Assembly: GCA_947037125.1 (NCBI GenBank)
Contig: CAMQTJ010000005.1
Coordinates: forward strand, 1-64,000
Direction: 5' to 3'
Length of the DNA: 64,000 nucleotides
From: an uncultured Holdemania sp.
GTDB taxonomy: Bacteria; Bacillota_I; Bacilli_A; Erysipelotrichales; Erysipelotrichaceae
In this document: positions 18,646-26,767 of the stretch, piece by piece
Layout: every line of letters begins with the position of its first letter
How positions within the stretch are numbered: the stretch's first letter is position 1
The notes under the pieces: model-generated
What the model saw: the letters and a program-made list of their open reading frames with translations, nothing else
Databases searched by the model: none
What the model was told of the DNA's origin: nothing
Translations under genes and position numbers: made by a program

Positions 18646-19584
18646 TTATTTAGTTAATTCTTCGATCATTTCATTACAAACAGCTTCACAATTTGGATTG
18701 ATTAAACTAATTAATCTTAATCCTCTAAGTTGAATTTGTGTGTTAATTGAAGATACACATTGTGTAATTTCTTCTAATGTTTTAGGTAACATATTTTCAC
18801 TAGCAAAACCATGGTTATCAAATAATACTTTAACATTGTCAATATTTTCTGAACCATTAAAGCAATCTTCTATCATCATTTTATCTAAATTATTTAAATA
18901 CCAAACATAATTACTATCTTTATTATTAAATTCTTCAGTATTTAATAACATAAGTGATAAATCCCAATAGTCATTTGTTTTCGCAAGACGTGCACGATTA
19001 AAATTTCTTGGTACAAGTACCATATTCATAACTGAATGTGTAAGTGTCGCAAATAATTGTAATTCTTTGTCTAATTCACTATTAGATTCATTTAAATCAA
19101 AAACTACATAACCTTCAATTAATTTATGCATTTGCTTAACCATAGCTTTTGATGTATTAATATCAGCTATTTTACAGCTTTGCTTATAATCTGGTAATAA
19201 GTTAGTGATTGCAGACTTGTATGTTGTCCAAAAAGAATTCATTGTATCTGATTCTAACCAAACTCTTTTACCATCTACTTCAAAAGATAAACCTCTTTTA
19301 TCATCAACTGAGATTTCATCTTCGTTAATTGATAATTCTAAAGCTAGTACATGCTTTAAGAAATTCATTGCAGTAGCTGTTGCATCTGGTTCAAAATTAC
19401 CCTTTGTAGTTGCCTTATACTTTAAAAATCTTTTGATTGAATGTTGTTCTTCACCAACTTTTAAATTAGGTGATAATTGCTTTAAATCATAATTTATTAC
19501 TGTATTAATATCTTCTTTAGTAGATTTGTTATCTAATGATTTTATCATTTGTATTAAATCAATATTGTTTATTTCATTTGTCAT
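18646..19584 (-). CDS. Unknown soluble protein (312 residues)
   Basis: A 312-residue protein beginning MTNEINNIDLIQM. The start was chosen for the strong GGAGG site ten bases upstream. It is hydrophilic, with no membrane segment or signal peptide. Repeated Leu/Asn-rich helical stretches suggest an all-alpha fold. Recognisable segments such as DGKRVWLESDTMNSFW and LVPRNFNRARLAKTNDYWDL do not match a family I can name. It is monocistronic between a terminator and a gene-free gap. Confidence 0.7.
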   Translation of the reverse strand: MTNEINNIDLIQMIKSLDNKSTKEDINTVINYDLKQLSPNLKVGEEQHSIKRFLKYKATTKGNFEPDATATAMNFLKHVLALELSINEDEISVDDKRGLSFEVDGKRVWLESDTMNSFWTTYKSAITNLLPDYKQSCKIADINTSKAMVKQMHKLIEGYVVFDLNESNSELDKELQLFATLTHSVMNMVLVPRNFNRARLAKTNDYWDLSLMLLNTEEFNNKDSNYVWYLNNLDKMMIEDCFNGSENIDNVKVLFDNHGFASENMLPKTLEEITQCVSSINTQIQLRGLRLISLINPNCEAVCNEMIEELTK

Positions 19585-19844
19585 TGTAATAATCCTCCAA
19601 TTCAATTATAACATACTTCCTTAGTACAATATTACTAAAGTTTTAACAACCGATTAATAAAATATAAAATGAATTATTTTAAAAGGTAGATATTTCAATT
19701 TTTGTATAAATATTCTTTGCAGATTAATCTTGAAAATAATTATTTAACTACAATAATTCTATCATACTTTAATTTTATATTCCGAAATATAAAAACTGAC
19801 TTAAAATCAAAAATCCAATTTCATGTCAGCTTATATTTGTTTAT

Positions 19845-20495
19845 TTATCTTTTAATCTTATTTTCCACACACTCAACAACTGTATAGTTTTTACCTTGTA
19901 AATCAGCTATAATTTGTGTACTATTTTCACATCTTGCCCTAATAACAACCTCTGTTTTATTATTTGCATGATAAACTGCAAGGTTTGTAATAAAGGCGCC
20001 ATCTTTGAAGAAACAACTTGAAATATCACTAAGAATACCTTCTTTATCATCTTCAACTTCAATAACAAATCGATATCCTTGTTCATAATAGCCAAGTAAG
20101 TCTACAAATGCTTCAAATATATCGTTATTAGTAATAATTCCTGTTACTACATCAGTATCAACTACAACTAAACAATTGATATTATTTTTACGCATAAGCA
20201 TTGCAGCTTCTTCTAATAAAGCCTCACTCCCAATCGTTATTACTTCTTTAATCATTATTTCTTCAACATTTGTTTTCGATAATAAATAATTAAGTTCATA
20301 AATTGATAAACTTGTCGCCTTACTAGGTGAACGATCTGAAATAACACCTTCAGTTATAAGACCTATTAATTTATTATTTTCAATTACTGGAATTCGGTGA
20401 AAATTATTTTTAGCCATAATATCTAATACTTTATTGATTTGCTTAGTTTTTTCAATGCACAACGGATTTTTTGTCATACGATCTTTAACATACAT
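19845..20495 (-). CDS. acuB: CBS-pair and ACT domain protein, AcuB-like
   Basis: A 216-residue cytoplasmic protein. Two CBS motifs (about 1-60 and 78-135; VKDRMTKNPLCI, VEEIMIKEVITI) form a nucleotide-sensing Bateman module. An ACT-like domain (about 142-212; YRFVIEVEDDKEGILSDIS) follows and is suited to amino acid binding. It starts six bases after livF and is the last gene of the liv operon, an arrangement also known in streptococci. It may tune branched-chain amino acid uptake or metabolism; this is inferred from domains and context. Confidence 0.82.
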   Translation of the reverse strand: MYVKDRMTKNPLCIEKTKQINKVLDIMAKNNFHRIPVIENNKLIGLITEGVISDRSPSKATSLSIYELNYLLSKTNVEEIMIKEVITIGSEALLEEAAMLMRKNNINCLVVVDTDVVTGIITNNDIFEAFVDLLGYYEQGYRFVIEVEDDKEGILSDISSCFFKDGAFITNLAVYHANNKTEVVIRARCENSTQIIADLQGKNYTVVECVENKIKR

Positions 20496-20500
20496 AATTT

Positions 20501-21205
20501 TTACCCTCCTAGGTAAGCTTTCTTGATTTCATCAGAATTAATCAATTCTTCTCCAGTACCTGTAACAACAATGTTACCTGTTTCTAAAACATATGCACGG
20601 TCAGCAATTTTAAGTGCCATTTTCGCATTTTGTTCAACAAGTAAAACAGTAGTTCCACTTTTATTGATGTCTTTAATGATACTAAAAATTTCTGCTACTA
20701 AAAGTGGAGCAAGACCCATACTCGGTTCATCTAAAATTAATATTTCAGGTTTACTCATTAGTGCTCTACCCATAGCAAGCATTTGTTGCTCACCACCTGA
20801 TAGTGTTCCTGCTAATTGTTTATATCTTTCCTTTAATCGTGGAAATCTTGCATAAACCATTTCCATATCTTTAGCTATTTCAACTTTATCTTTTCTTGTG
20901 AATGCACCTAATTGTAGATTCTCTTCAACACTTTGTGATGCAAAAACACGTCGTCTTTCTGGAACTTGAATTAAATGCTTTCTAACAATTTCATGAGCTT
21001 GTATTTTAGTTATGTCTTGTCCATTAAGCATTATAGAACCACTTACAGGTTTAATAAGTCCTGATATTGCATGCATAATAGTTGTTTTACCTGCACCATT
21101 TGCTCCAATTAACGCAATTATTTCTCCTTGGTTAATTTCAAAAGACACATCTTTAATTGCCTCTATCATACCATAGTTTACTTTTAAATTATTAACTTTT
21201 AACAT
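20501..21205 (-). CDS. livF: Branched-chain amino acid ABC transporter ATPase LivF
   Basis: A 234-residue ABC ATPase with Walker A GANGAGKTT, signature LSGGEQQ, Walker B ILILDEPSMGLAP and the family-specific VPERRRVFASQSVEENL. It begins two bases after the end of livG. It pairs with LivG to power import through LivH/LivM. Confidence 0.93.
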   Translation of the reverse strand: MLKVNNLKVNYGMIEAIKDVSFEINQGEIIALIGANGAGKTTIMHAISGLIKPVSGSIMLNGQDITKIQAHEIVRKHLIQVPERRRVFASQSVEENLQLGAFTRKDKVEIAKDMEMVYARFPRLKERYKQLAGTLSGGEQQMLAMGRALMSKPEILILDEPSMGLAPLLVAEIFSIIKDINKSGTTVLLVEQNAKMALKIADRAYVLETGNIVVTGTGEELINSDEIKKAYLGG

Positions 21206-21207
21206 AA

Positions 21208-21966
21208 TTAATCTCCTAAATAAGCGCTAATTACACTCTTATTACTTAATACTGTTTCAACATCACCTTCAGCTAAAACACATCCATAGTTTAACACAGT
21301 TATTTTCTCACATATCCCTTTAACAAGTTTCATATCATGTTCAATTAAAAGAATAGCAATTTTAAATTCATCTCTAACTTTTTTTATCGTATTCATTAAT
21401 TCTTTTGTTTCATTAGGATTCATACCAGCTGCAGGTTCATCCAACAATAATAATTTTGGATTTGTTGCAAGTGCTCTAACTATTTCAAGTTCTCTTTGTT
21501 TTCCATAAGGTAAACTTGATGCTTTTGATTCAGCATAATCTTCTAATGAAAATATTTTTAATAACTCAATTGCTTTTTCATTCATTTGTTTTTCTAAACG
21601 ATAATATTTAGGCAATCTAAATACTGCATCAATAACACTATAACGATAAGTATCATGCATCGCAACTTTTACATTATCCAACACAGTACAATTTTTAAAT
21701 AAGCGAATATTTTGAAATGTTCTAGCTATACCCATATTTGCGATTTGATAGGTAGTTTTGCCATTATACTTAACACCACCTAATTGTAAAGTTCCATCAG
21801 TTGGGGCATATACTCCAGTCAACATGTTGAAAACAGTCGTTTTACCAGCACCATTTGGTCCAATAAGTCCAACTAATTCACCCTCGTTTATTTCAAGGTT
21901 AAAGTTATCCACAGCTCTAAGTCCACCAAAGTTGATACCTAAATTACTTATTTTTAAAACATTCAT
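21208..21966 (-). CDS. livG: Branched-chain amino acid ABC transporter ATPase LivG
   Basis: A 252-residue ABC ATPase with Walker A GPNGAGKTT, GIARTFQNIRLF, LPYGKQRELEIVRAL in the signature position, and Walker B LLLDEPAAGMNP. The signature replaces LSGGQ with LPYGKQ, as is normal for LivG proteins. Its start overlaps the livM stop by one base. Confidence 0.93.
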   Translation of the reverse strand: MNVLKISNLGINFGGLRAVDNFNLEINEGELVGLIGPNGAGKTTVFNMLTGVYAPTDGTLQLGGVKYNGKTTYQIANMGIARTFQNIRLFKNCTVLDNVKVAMHDTYRYSVIDAVFRLPKYYRLEKQMNEKAIELLKIFSLEDYAESKASSLPYGKQRELEIVRALATNPKLLLLDEPAAGMNPNETKELMNTIKKVRDEFKIAILLIEHDMKLVKGICEKITVLNYGCVLAEGDVETVLSNKSVISAYLGD

Positions 21967-22958
21967 TATTTTGCCTCCTTGCGTTTAAAAGGATTTATCT
22001 TAGCACAAAACATTTTAGCTTTGCACATTAAAACTTGTACTCTTGGATCATATTTATATAACATAACACCAATAAGTGTTACTGCATACATTAAAGTACG
22101 ATACTGTGATAAACTTCTTAGCATTTCTGGTAATATCGTAATAGCTATTGTTGCAATAACAGCGCCATTAATACTGCCCATACCACCAAGTACTACCATA
22201 ACTAATATTTCAATTGATTTATTAAATCCAAATGTTTTCGGTTCAATAATCCCCATATAATGTGCATAAATACCCCCTGCAATTCCTGCAAAAAAAGCAG
22301 CAAATGCAAAAGCCATTATTTTATACTTAACAATATTAATGCCACTTGCTTCAGATGCAATTTCATCTTCACTAATCGAGATAATTGCCCTACCATGGCG
22401 TGATTTTATAAGTAAGCAAACAAACACAATTGTGATTATTACAAATACGTAGGCGGATGTGAAAGTAGTTACTCTTGGAATTCCAATATAACCCTTGGCA
22501 CCACCAATTATTGCCATACTTAATAAAATTGTTTTAATAACTTCCCCAAATCCTAACGTAATTATCGCTAAATAATCTCCTTTAAGCCTAAGAGCTGGAA
22601 CACCAATTATTAATCCTGCTATCATTGCCATAACTCCACCAATTAATAATGCAATTATAAATGAAAATGGCTGGGGAATAGTCATAAATGTTTTAGAGAA
22701 ATAAGCAGCAGCATATGCACCTATCGCCATAAATCCGGCATGACCCAACGTTAGTTGACCTAAATACCCTGTTGTTAAGTTAAGACTTACAACTAAAATA
22801 AGATTGATACAAACTGTAATTAAAATACCATTATAATAACGATTAATTATACCGGCACTTGTAAGTGCCATAACTATTGCATATATTACAACAATCATAA
22901 AAATATATAAGAATGTTTTCTTTTTGTTATCGATTTTTTTCAATTTAAATTTTTTCAT
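21966..22958 (-). CDS. livM: Branched-chain amino acid ABC transporter permease LivM
   Basis: A 330-residue permease with a basic N-terminus and about nine to ten hydrophobic helices. It carries the LivM hallmark segments TTGYLGQLTLGHAGFMAIGA and LRLKGDYLAIITLGFGE. Its gene lies between livH and livG in the usual order and ends with a lysine-rich cytoplasmic tail. Confidence 0.92.
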   Translation of the reverse strand: MKKFKLKKIDNKKKTFLYIFMIVVIYAIVMALTSAGIINRYYNGILITVCINLILVVSLNLTTGYLGQLTLGHAGFMAIGAYAAAYFSKTFMTIPQPFSFIIALLIGGVMAMIAGLIIGVPALRLKGDYLAIITLGFGEVIKTILLSMAIIGGAKGYIGIPRVTTFTSAYVFVIITIVFVCLLIKSRHGRAIISISEDEIASEASGINIVKYKIMAFAFAAFFAGIAGGIYAHYMGIIEPKTFGFNKSIEILVMVVLGGMGSINGAVIATIAITILPEMLRSLSQYRTLMYAVTLIGVMLYKYDPRVQVLMCKAKMFCAKINPFKRKEAK

Positions 22959-22961
22959 ATA

Positions 22962-23840
22962 TTACACCTTCTCTTTTTTATGCTTAGCTAATAAACCTGA
23001 CGGCTTAAAGACTAATGTTAATATTAAAGTAGAGAATACAATTGCATCATACAATTGTGAAGAAATATATGCCTTTGAAAGACTTTCAATAATACCTAAA
23101 ATAAATCCACCTAAAACAGCACCCGGAATTATACCAATTCCACCAATTACTGCTGCAGTAAATGCTTTAATACCGATTGTTGAACCCATAAAAGGATTAA
23201 TTAAAGGATAAGATGAACTATATAAAATACCTGCAACAGCTGCAAGTGCTGAACCTATTGAGAAAGTTATTGATATAGTACGATTAACGTTAATTCCCAT
23301 TAATTGTGCTGCACCACTATCTTCACTAACAGCGCGCATTGATTTACCCGTTTTAGTTTTTCTTACAAATAAATCTAAAACAATCATTAAAAATATTGCC
23401 ACAAATAAAGTAACAATTTGATTACCACTAACTGTAACATTAAATATTTCCACATTGCTTACATTAATTACTTGTGGAAAAGTTTTAGAGTTAGCACTAA
23501 AAATTAATTGAAATACTGATTGTAATAAATATGACATACCAATAGCTGTAATTAAAAGAGAAATTCTTGATGCATTTCTAAGTGGCTTATACGCAAGTTT
23601 TTCAATTACTACACCCAAAAGTGCACAAGCTAATATCGTAATAATTATTGATAAAACAACTGGCAAGTCAAAAGTTGCAATACAAATAAACATTGTATAA
23701 GAACCAACCATTATTATTTCACCATGAGCAAAGTTAATAAGTTTCGCAATTCCATAAACCATTGTATAACCAAGTGCTATTAAAGCATATATAGCACCAA
23801 TATTAATTCCATTAAGTAACTGCATTAAAAATAATTCCAT
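22962..23840 (-). CDS. livH: Branched-chain amino acid ABC transporter permease LivH
   Basis: A 292-residue permease beginning MELFLMQLLNGINIGAIYAL. The start at 23840 was chosen for its GGGGG site; the longer frame runs into the hairpin between livJ and livH. Hallmarks are ALGYTMVYGIAKLINFAHGE and AVIGGIGIIPGAVLGG. It pairs with LivM to form the membrane channel. Confidence 0.92.
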   Translation of the reverse strand: MELFLMQLLNGINIGAIYALIALGYTMVYGIAKLINFAHGEIIMVGSYTMFICIATFDLPVVLSIIITILACALLGVVIEKLAYKPLRNASRISLLITAIGMSYLLQSVFQLIFSANSKTFPQVINVSNVEIFNVTVSGNQIVTLFVAIFLMIVLDLFVRKTKTGKSMRAVSEDSGAAQLMGINVNRTISITFSIGSALAAVAGILYSSSYPLINPFMGSTIGIKAFTAAVIGGIGIIPGAVLGGFILGIIESLSKAYISSQLYDAIVFSTLILTLVFKPSGLLAKHKKEKV

Positions 23841-23860
23841 AATATACCCCCTATGTAATA

Positions 23861-23887
23861 AAGAAGCAGTTTCCACTGCTTCTTTTT
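23861..23887 (-). terminator. Hairpin between livJ and livH
   Basis: GAAGCAGT/ACTGCTTC stem followed by a T-rich stretch on the minus strand, directly between the binding-protein gene and the permease genes. Such partial terminators raise binding-protein mRNA over permease mRNA. Confidence 0.7.
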
Positions 23888-23895
23888 ATATATTT

Positions 23896-25047
23896 TTATT
23901 TCCCGTAAGTTACATATTTACCATCTTTGATTGTAACAAATGCTACATCTTTGATTGGATCGCCATTTTCATCAAATTGCATATTTCCTAAAATACCATC
24001 ATATGAAATACCTGCAAGAGCTTTTACAATTGCTTCTGAATCTGTATTTCCTGCATCTTCAATTGCTTGAAGCATAGCCTTTGTAGAATCATAAGCTAAA
24101 TAAGCAAATGCATTTGGGGCAGTACCAAATTGATCTGTATAAGATGTAGTAAACTCTTGAATAGCTGGATCTTCTATAGAATAGTGATTAGCGAAGATTG
24201 CACCCTCTAATACAGAAGCATCATCAGTAACACTCAAAACACCATCCCAACCGTCGCCACCAACTAAAGTAGCATCGATTCCTAATTCTTTAGCTTGTTT
24301 AGCAATTAAGGCAACATCTTCGTAATAGTTAGGAACAAATAAAACGTCGATATCTAATTGAGCAATTTTAGTAAGCTGAGTTTTGAAATCATTATCGCCA
24401 GCTGCATAACCTTCAGAAGCAACAACTTCACCTCCTGCTGCAGTAAACTCATCTGTAAATACTTGTCTTACACCATCTGAATATGCATCACCTGTATTAT
24501 AAATAATTGCGGCAGTTGTAGCACCTAAATCTTCCGCAACAAATTTTGCGATTTGCGTAGCTTGAATAGGATCGGTATAACAACCTCTAAATACATTAGA
24601 ACCTGTTAACGAAAACTCTGCTGCTGTTGCACTTGGAGATAAAATTGGAGTACCAATTCCTTGTGATGAACTACCGATTGCAGTAGACTCACCAGATACA
24701 ACACCACCGATAATAGCAACTGCACCATCTTGGTCAATAAGTTTATTATAAGCATTAACTGCCTCTGTACCATCACCTTTAGAATCATAAGAAATCATTT
24801 CAATATCTCTCCCTAAAACTTGTTTAACTTCTTGAATGGCCATTGTGGCACCATTTTTTACTGCAAGACCATAAACTGATAAATCCCCATCATGAGGTCC
24901 AATATGTCCAATTACTACAGAATCTGTTTTTACTTCTGGTTCTTTATTGTTTCCCGAATCACCTGTTGGTTCTTTTGCACAGCCGACTAGCGATGCTGCC
25001 ATTAATGCTGTTAGAAAAACAGCTAATACTTTCTTTGTTTTTTTCAT
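23896..25047 (-). CDS. livJ: Branched-chain amino acid ABC transporter substrate-binding lipoprotein
   Basis: A 383-residue lipoprotein with signal peptide and lipobox (LVGC, Cys23). A periplasmic-binding-protein type I fold follows: IGHIGPHDGDLSVYGLAVKNG, YDSKGDGTEAVNAYNKLIDQD, and SESTAIGSSSQ-like binding-site residues. It is the first gene of the liv operon, with a canonical promoter. It captures branched-chain or related amino acids outside the membrane; exact specificity cannot be read from the sequence. Confidence 0.92.
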   Translation of the reverse strand: MKKTKKVLAVFLTALMAASLVGCAKEPTGDSGNNKEPEVKTDSVVIGHIGPHDGDLSVYGLAVKNGATMAIQEVKQVLGRDIEMISYDSKGDGTEAVNAYNKLIDQDGAVAIIGGVVSGESTAIGSSSQGIGTPILSPSATAAEFSLTGSNVFRGCYTDPIQATQIAKFVAEDLGATTAAIIYNTGDAYSDGVRQVFTDEFTAAGGEVVASEGYAAGDNDFKTQLTKIAQLDIDVLFVPNYYEDVALIAKQAKELGIDATLVGGDGWDGVLSVTDDASVLEGAIFANHYSIEDPAIQEFTTSYTDQFGTAPNAFAYLAYDSTKAMLQAIEDAGNTDSEAIVKALAGISYDGILGNMQFDENGDPIKDVAFVTIKDGKYVTYGK

Positions 25048-25079
25048 AAAATATTCTCCCCGTTCATTTGAATAATGTT

Positions 25080-25108
25080 ATTATATCCCCATACAAAAGC
25101 TTTTGCAA
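25080..25108 (-). promoter_or_regulatory. Promoter of the liv operon
   Basis: -35 TTGCAA (25103-25108), 17-base spacer, -10 TATAAT (25080-25085). A GGGGAG site follows before the livJ ATG. Confidence 0.8.
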
Positions 25109-25152
25109 GCATTTTATGAAATATTTTCAAAGAATTTATGAAAGTTGTTACA

Positions 25153-25872
25153 TTATTGTTTCAAAATGTTTCTTACTACATAACTTGCACATGTAATACC
25201 TGCTGTTGATGGAGTAAAAATCATTGAACTTGGTGGTATACGATCTTTTAAAATTGTTGCATTTTCATCCATGACTTCCTTTTGTTTAAAAGGTATTTCA
25301 GTCGATGTTACAACATGTATTTTGTGATTAAATCTATTCTTCTTTACAATATTACGTAAAGCTCTAGCTAGTGGATCATATTCAGTTTTATCCAGTGTTG
25401 TTATAATAATTTTACTACTATCTAAACGATTACCCATCCCCATACATGAAATAATTTTGATATTATTTTCATAACATTTTTTAATTAAAGCAAATTTACT
25501 TGATATAGTATCAATAGCATCAATACAAAAATCAATCTTATGATCATTTATAAAAGTTGAGTTTTCATCAAAAAATTCATTGATACAAACAACTTCGCAA
25601 TCCTTATTATATGAATTAATTCTATTTTTCATTGCCATTGTTTTACTAACATCAATAGTTTCATAACTCGCATGAATTTGACGATTTAAATTTGAAATAG
25701 AAACAACATCTTTATCCACAATGATAATTTTCCCAACATTACAACGTGCTAATGCTTCAATAGCAAAAGAGCCAACACCACCAACACCTACAACTAAAAC
25801 ACAAGCATTGCGCAACTTTTCTATTCCACTTTCTTGTATCAATAATTGTGATCTACTAGACATTTCACTCAT
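25153..25872 (-). CDS. tcdA: tRNA threonylcarbamoyladenosine dehydratase TcdA
   Basis: A 239-residue E1-like (ThiF/HesA) enzyme that uses ATP to cyclise the t6A base of tRNAs to ct6A. The start MSEMSSRSQLL at 25872 was preferred to the GTG 12 bases upstream. It has the nucleotide-binding motif VVGVGGVGSFAIEALAR, VDKDVVSISNLNRQ and CIDAID. The C-terminal part RIPPSSMIFTPSTAG is typical of TcdA/CsdL and not of ubiquitin-type ThiF proteins. It overlaps the end of miaA by eight bases, so two tRNA-modification genes are coupled. Confidence 0.87.
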   Translation of the reverse strand: MSEMSSRSQLLIQESGIEKLRNACVLVVGVGGVGSFAIEALARCNVGKIIIVDKDVVSISNLNRQIHASYETIDVSKTMAMKNRINSYNKDCEVVCINEFFDENSTFINDHKIDFCIDAIDTISSKFALIKKCYENNIKIISCMGMGNRLDSSKIIITTLDKTEYDPLARALRNIVKKNRFNHKIHVVTSTEIPFKQKEVMDENATILKDRIPPSSMIFTPSTAGITCASYVVRNILKQ

Positions 25873-26767
25873 TAATAAATTCACCTACTAATCTATTTAA
25901 TTCCTCATTCATTTTTTCATCTGTAATATCTATCCAATTCACATCCATTTGATTATTGAACCAAGTATATTGTTTTTTCGCAAATTGTCGACTATGCGTC
26001 TGTATTTGATTGCAAACTTCATCAATTGTTTCATTTTTCGAAAAATATTCACGCCACTCTTTATAACCAATTCCTTGCATTGATAAATTTGTAAAGTTAA
26101 CGCCATCATTTAAAAGACCATCAATTTCATTTTCTAGTCCATTTTCAATCATATTTTCTACACGGTTATTAATTCTTTTATAAAGCAATTCTCTTTCGCA
26201 TGTTAGTCCAATAATTAAAGCATCATATAACATTTCTTTATTTTGACTATCAATTACTTCTGATTTTATAACACCATTTTCCGCCATACTTAATGCTCTG
26301 ATAATTCTTTGACGATTATTAATGTGAATTGTTTGTAGACTATTAGGATCGAGTACTTCCAACATTTGATACATTTGTTCATTAGACATTGTTTCATATT
26401 TACTTAAATCATAATTTTCTTGCACACTAAAAACATAATCATATAAACATGCCTTAATATAAAGACCTGTTCCACCTACAATTATTGGCAGTTTATTTTC
26501 ATTACTTATTTCATCAATTAATCTTCGACTATCAATTTGAAAATTTGCTACACTATAGTCATCTTTTGGATCAATGTTATCCACATTATGATGAACAGCT
26601 TGCATTTTTTCATCAGCACTTACTTTTCCAGAACCAATATCTAATCCCTTATATACTTGAATACTATCCCCACTGATAATTTCACCATTAAAATTTTGTG
26701 CAAGATATATTCCCGCATCACTTTTCCCAACAGCTGTTGGTCCTACAATTACTATTACTTTTTTCAT
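25865..26767 (-). CDS. miaA: tRNA dimethylallyltransferase MiaA
   Basis: A 300-residue enzyme that transfers a dimethylallyl group to A37 of tRNAs reading UNN codons. The P-loop GPTAVGKS is at residue 8, followed by SGDSIQVYKGLDIGSGK, IIVGGTGLYIKA, NNRQRIIRAL and SMQGIGYKEW. The length is normal. It overlaps mutL by four bases (ATGA), as in many Bacillota mutS-mutL-miaA operons. Confidence 0.95.
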   Translation of the reverse strand: MKKVIVIVGPTAVGKSDAGIYLAQNFNGEIISGDSIQVYKGLDIGSGKVSADEKMQAVHHNVDNIDPKDDYSVANFQIDSRRLIDEISNENKLPIIVGGTGLYIKACLYDYVFSVQENYDLSKYETMSNEQMYQMLEVLDPNSLQTIHINNRQRIIRALSMAENGVIKSEVIDSQNKEMLYDALIIGLTCERELLYKRINNRVENMIENGLENEIDGLLNDGVNFTNLSMQGIGYKEWREYFSKNETIDEVCNQIQTHSRQFAKKQYTWFNNQMDVNWIDITDEKMNEELNRLVGEFINE

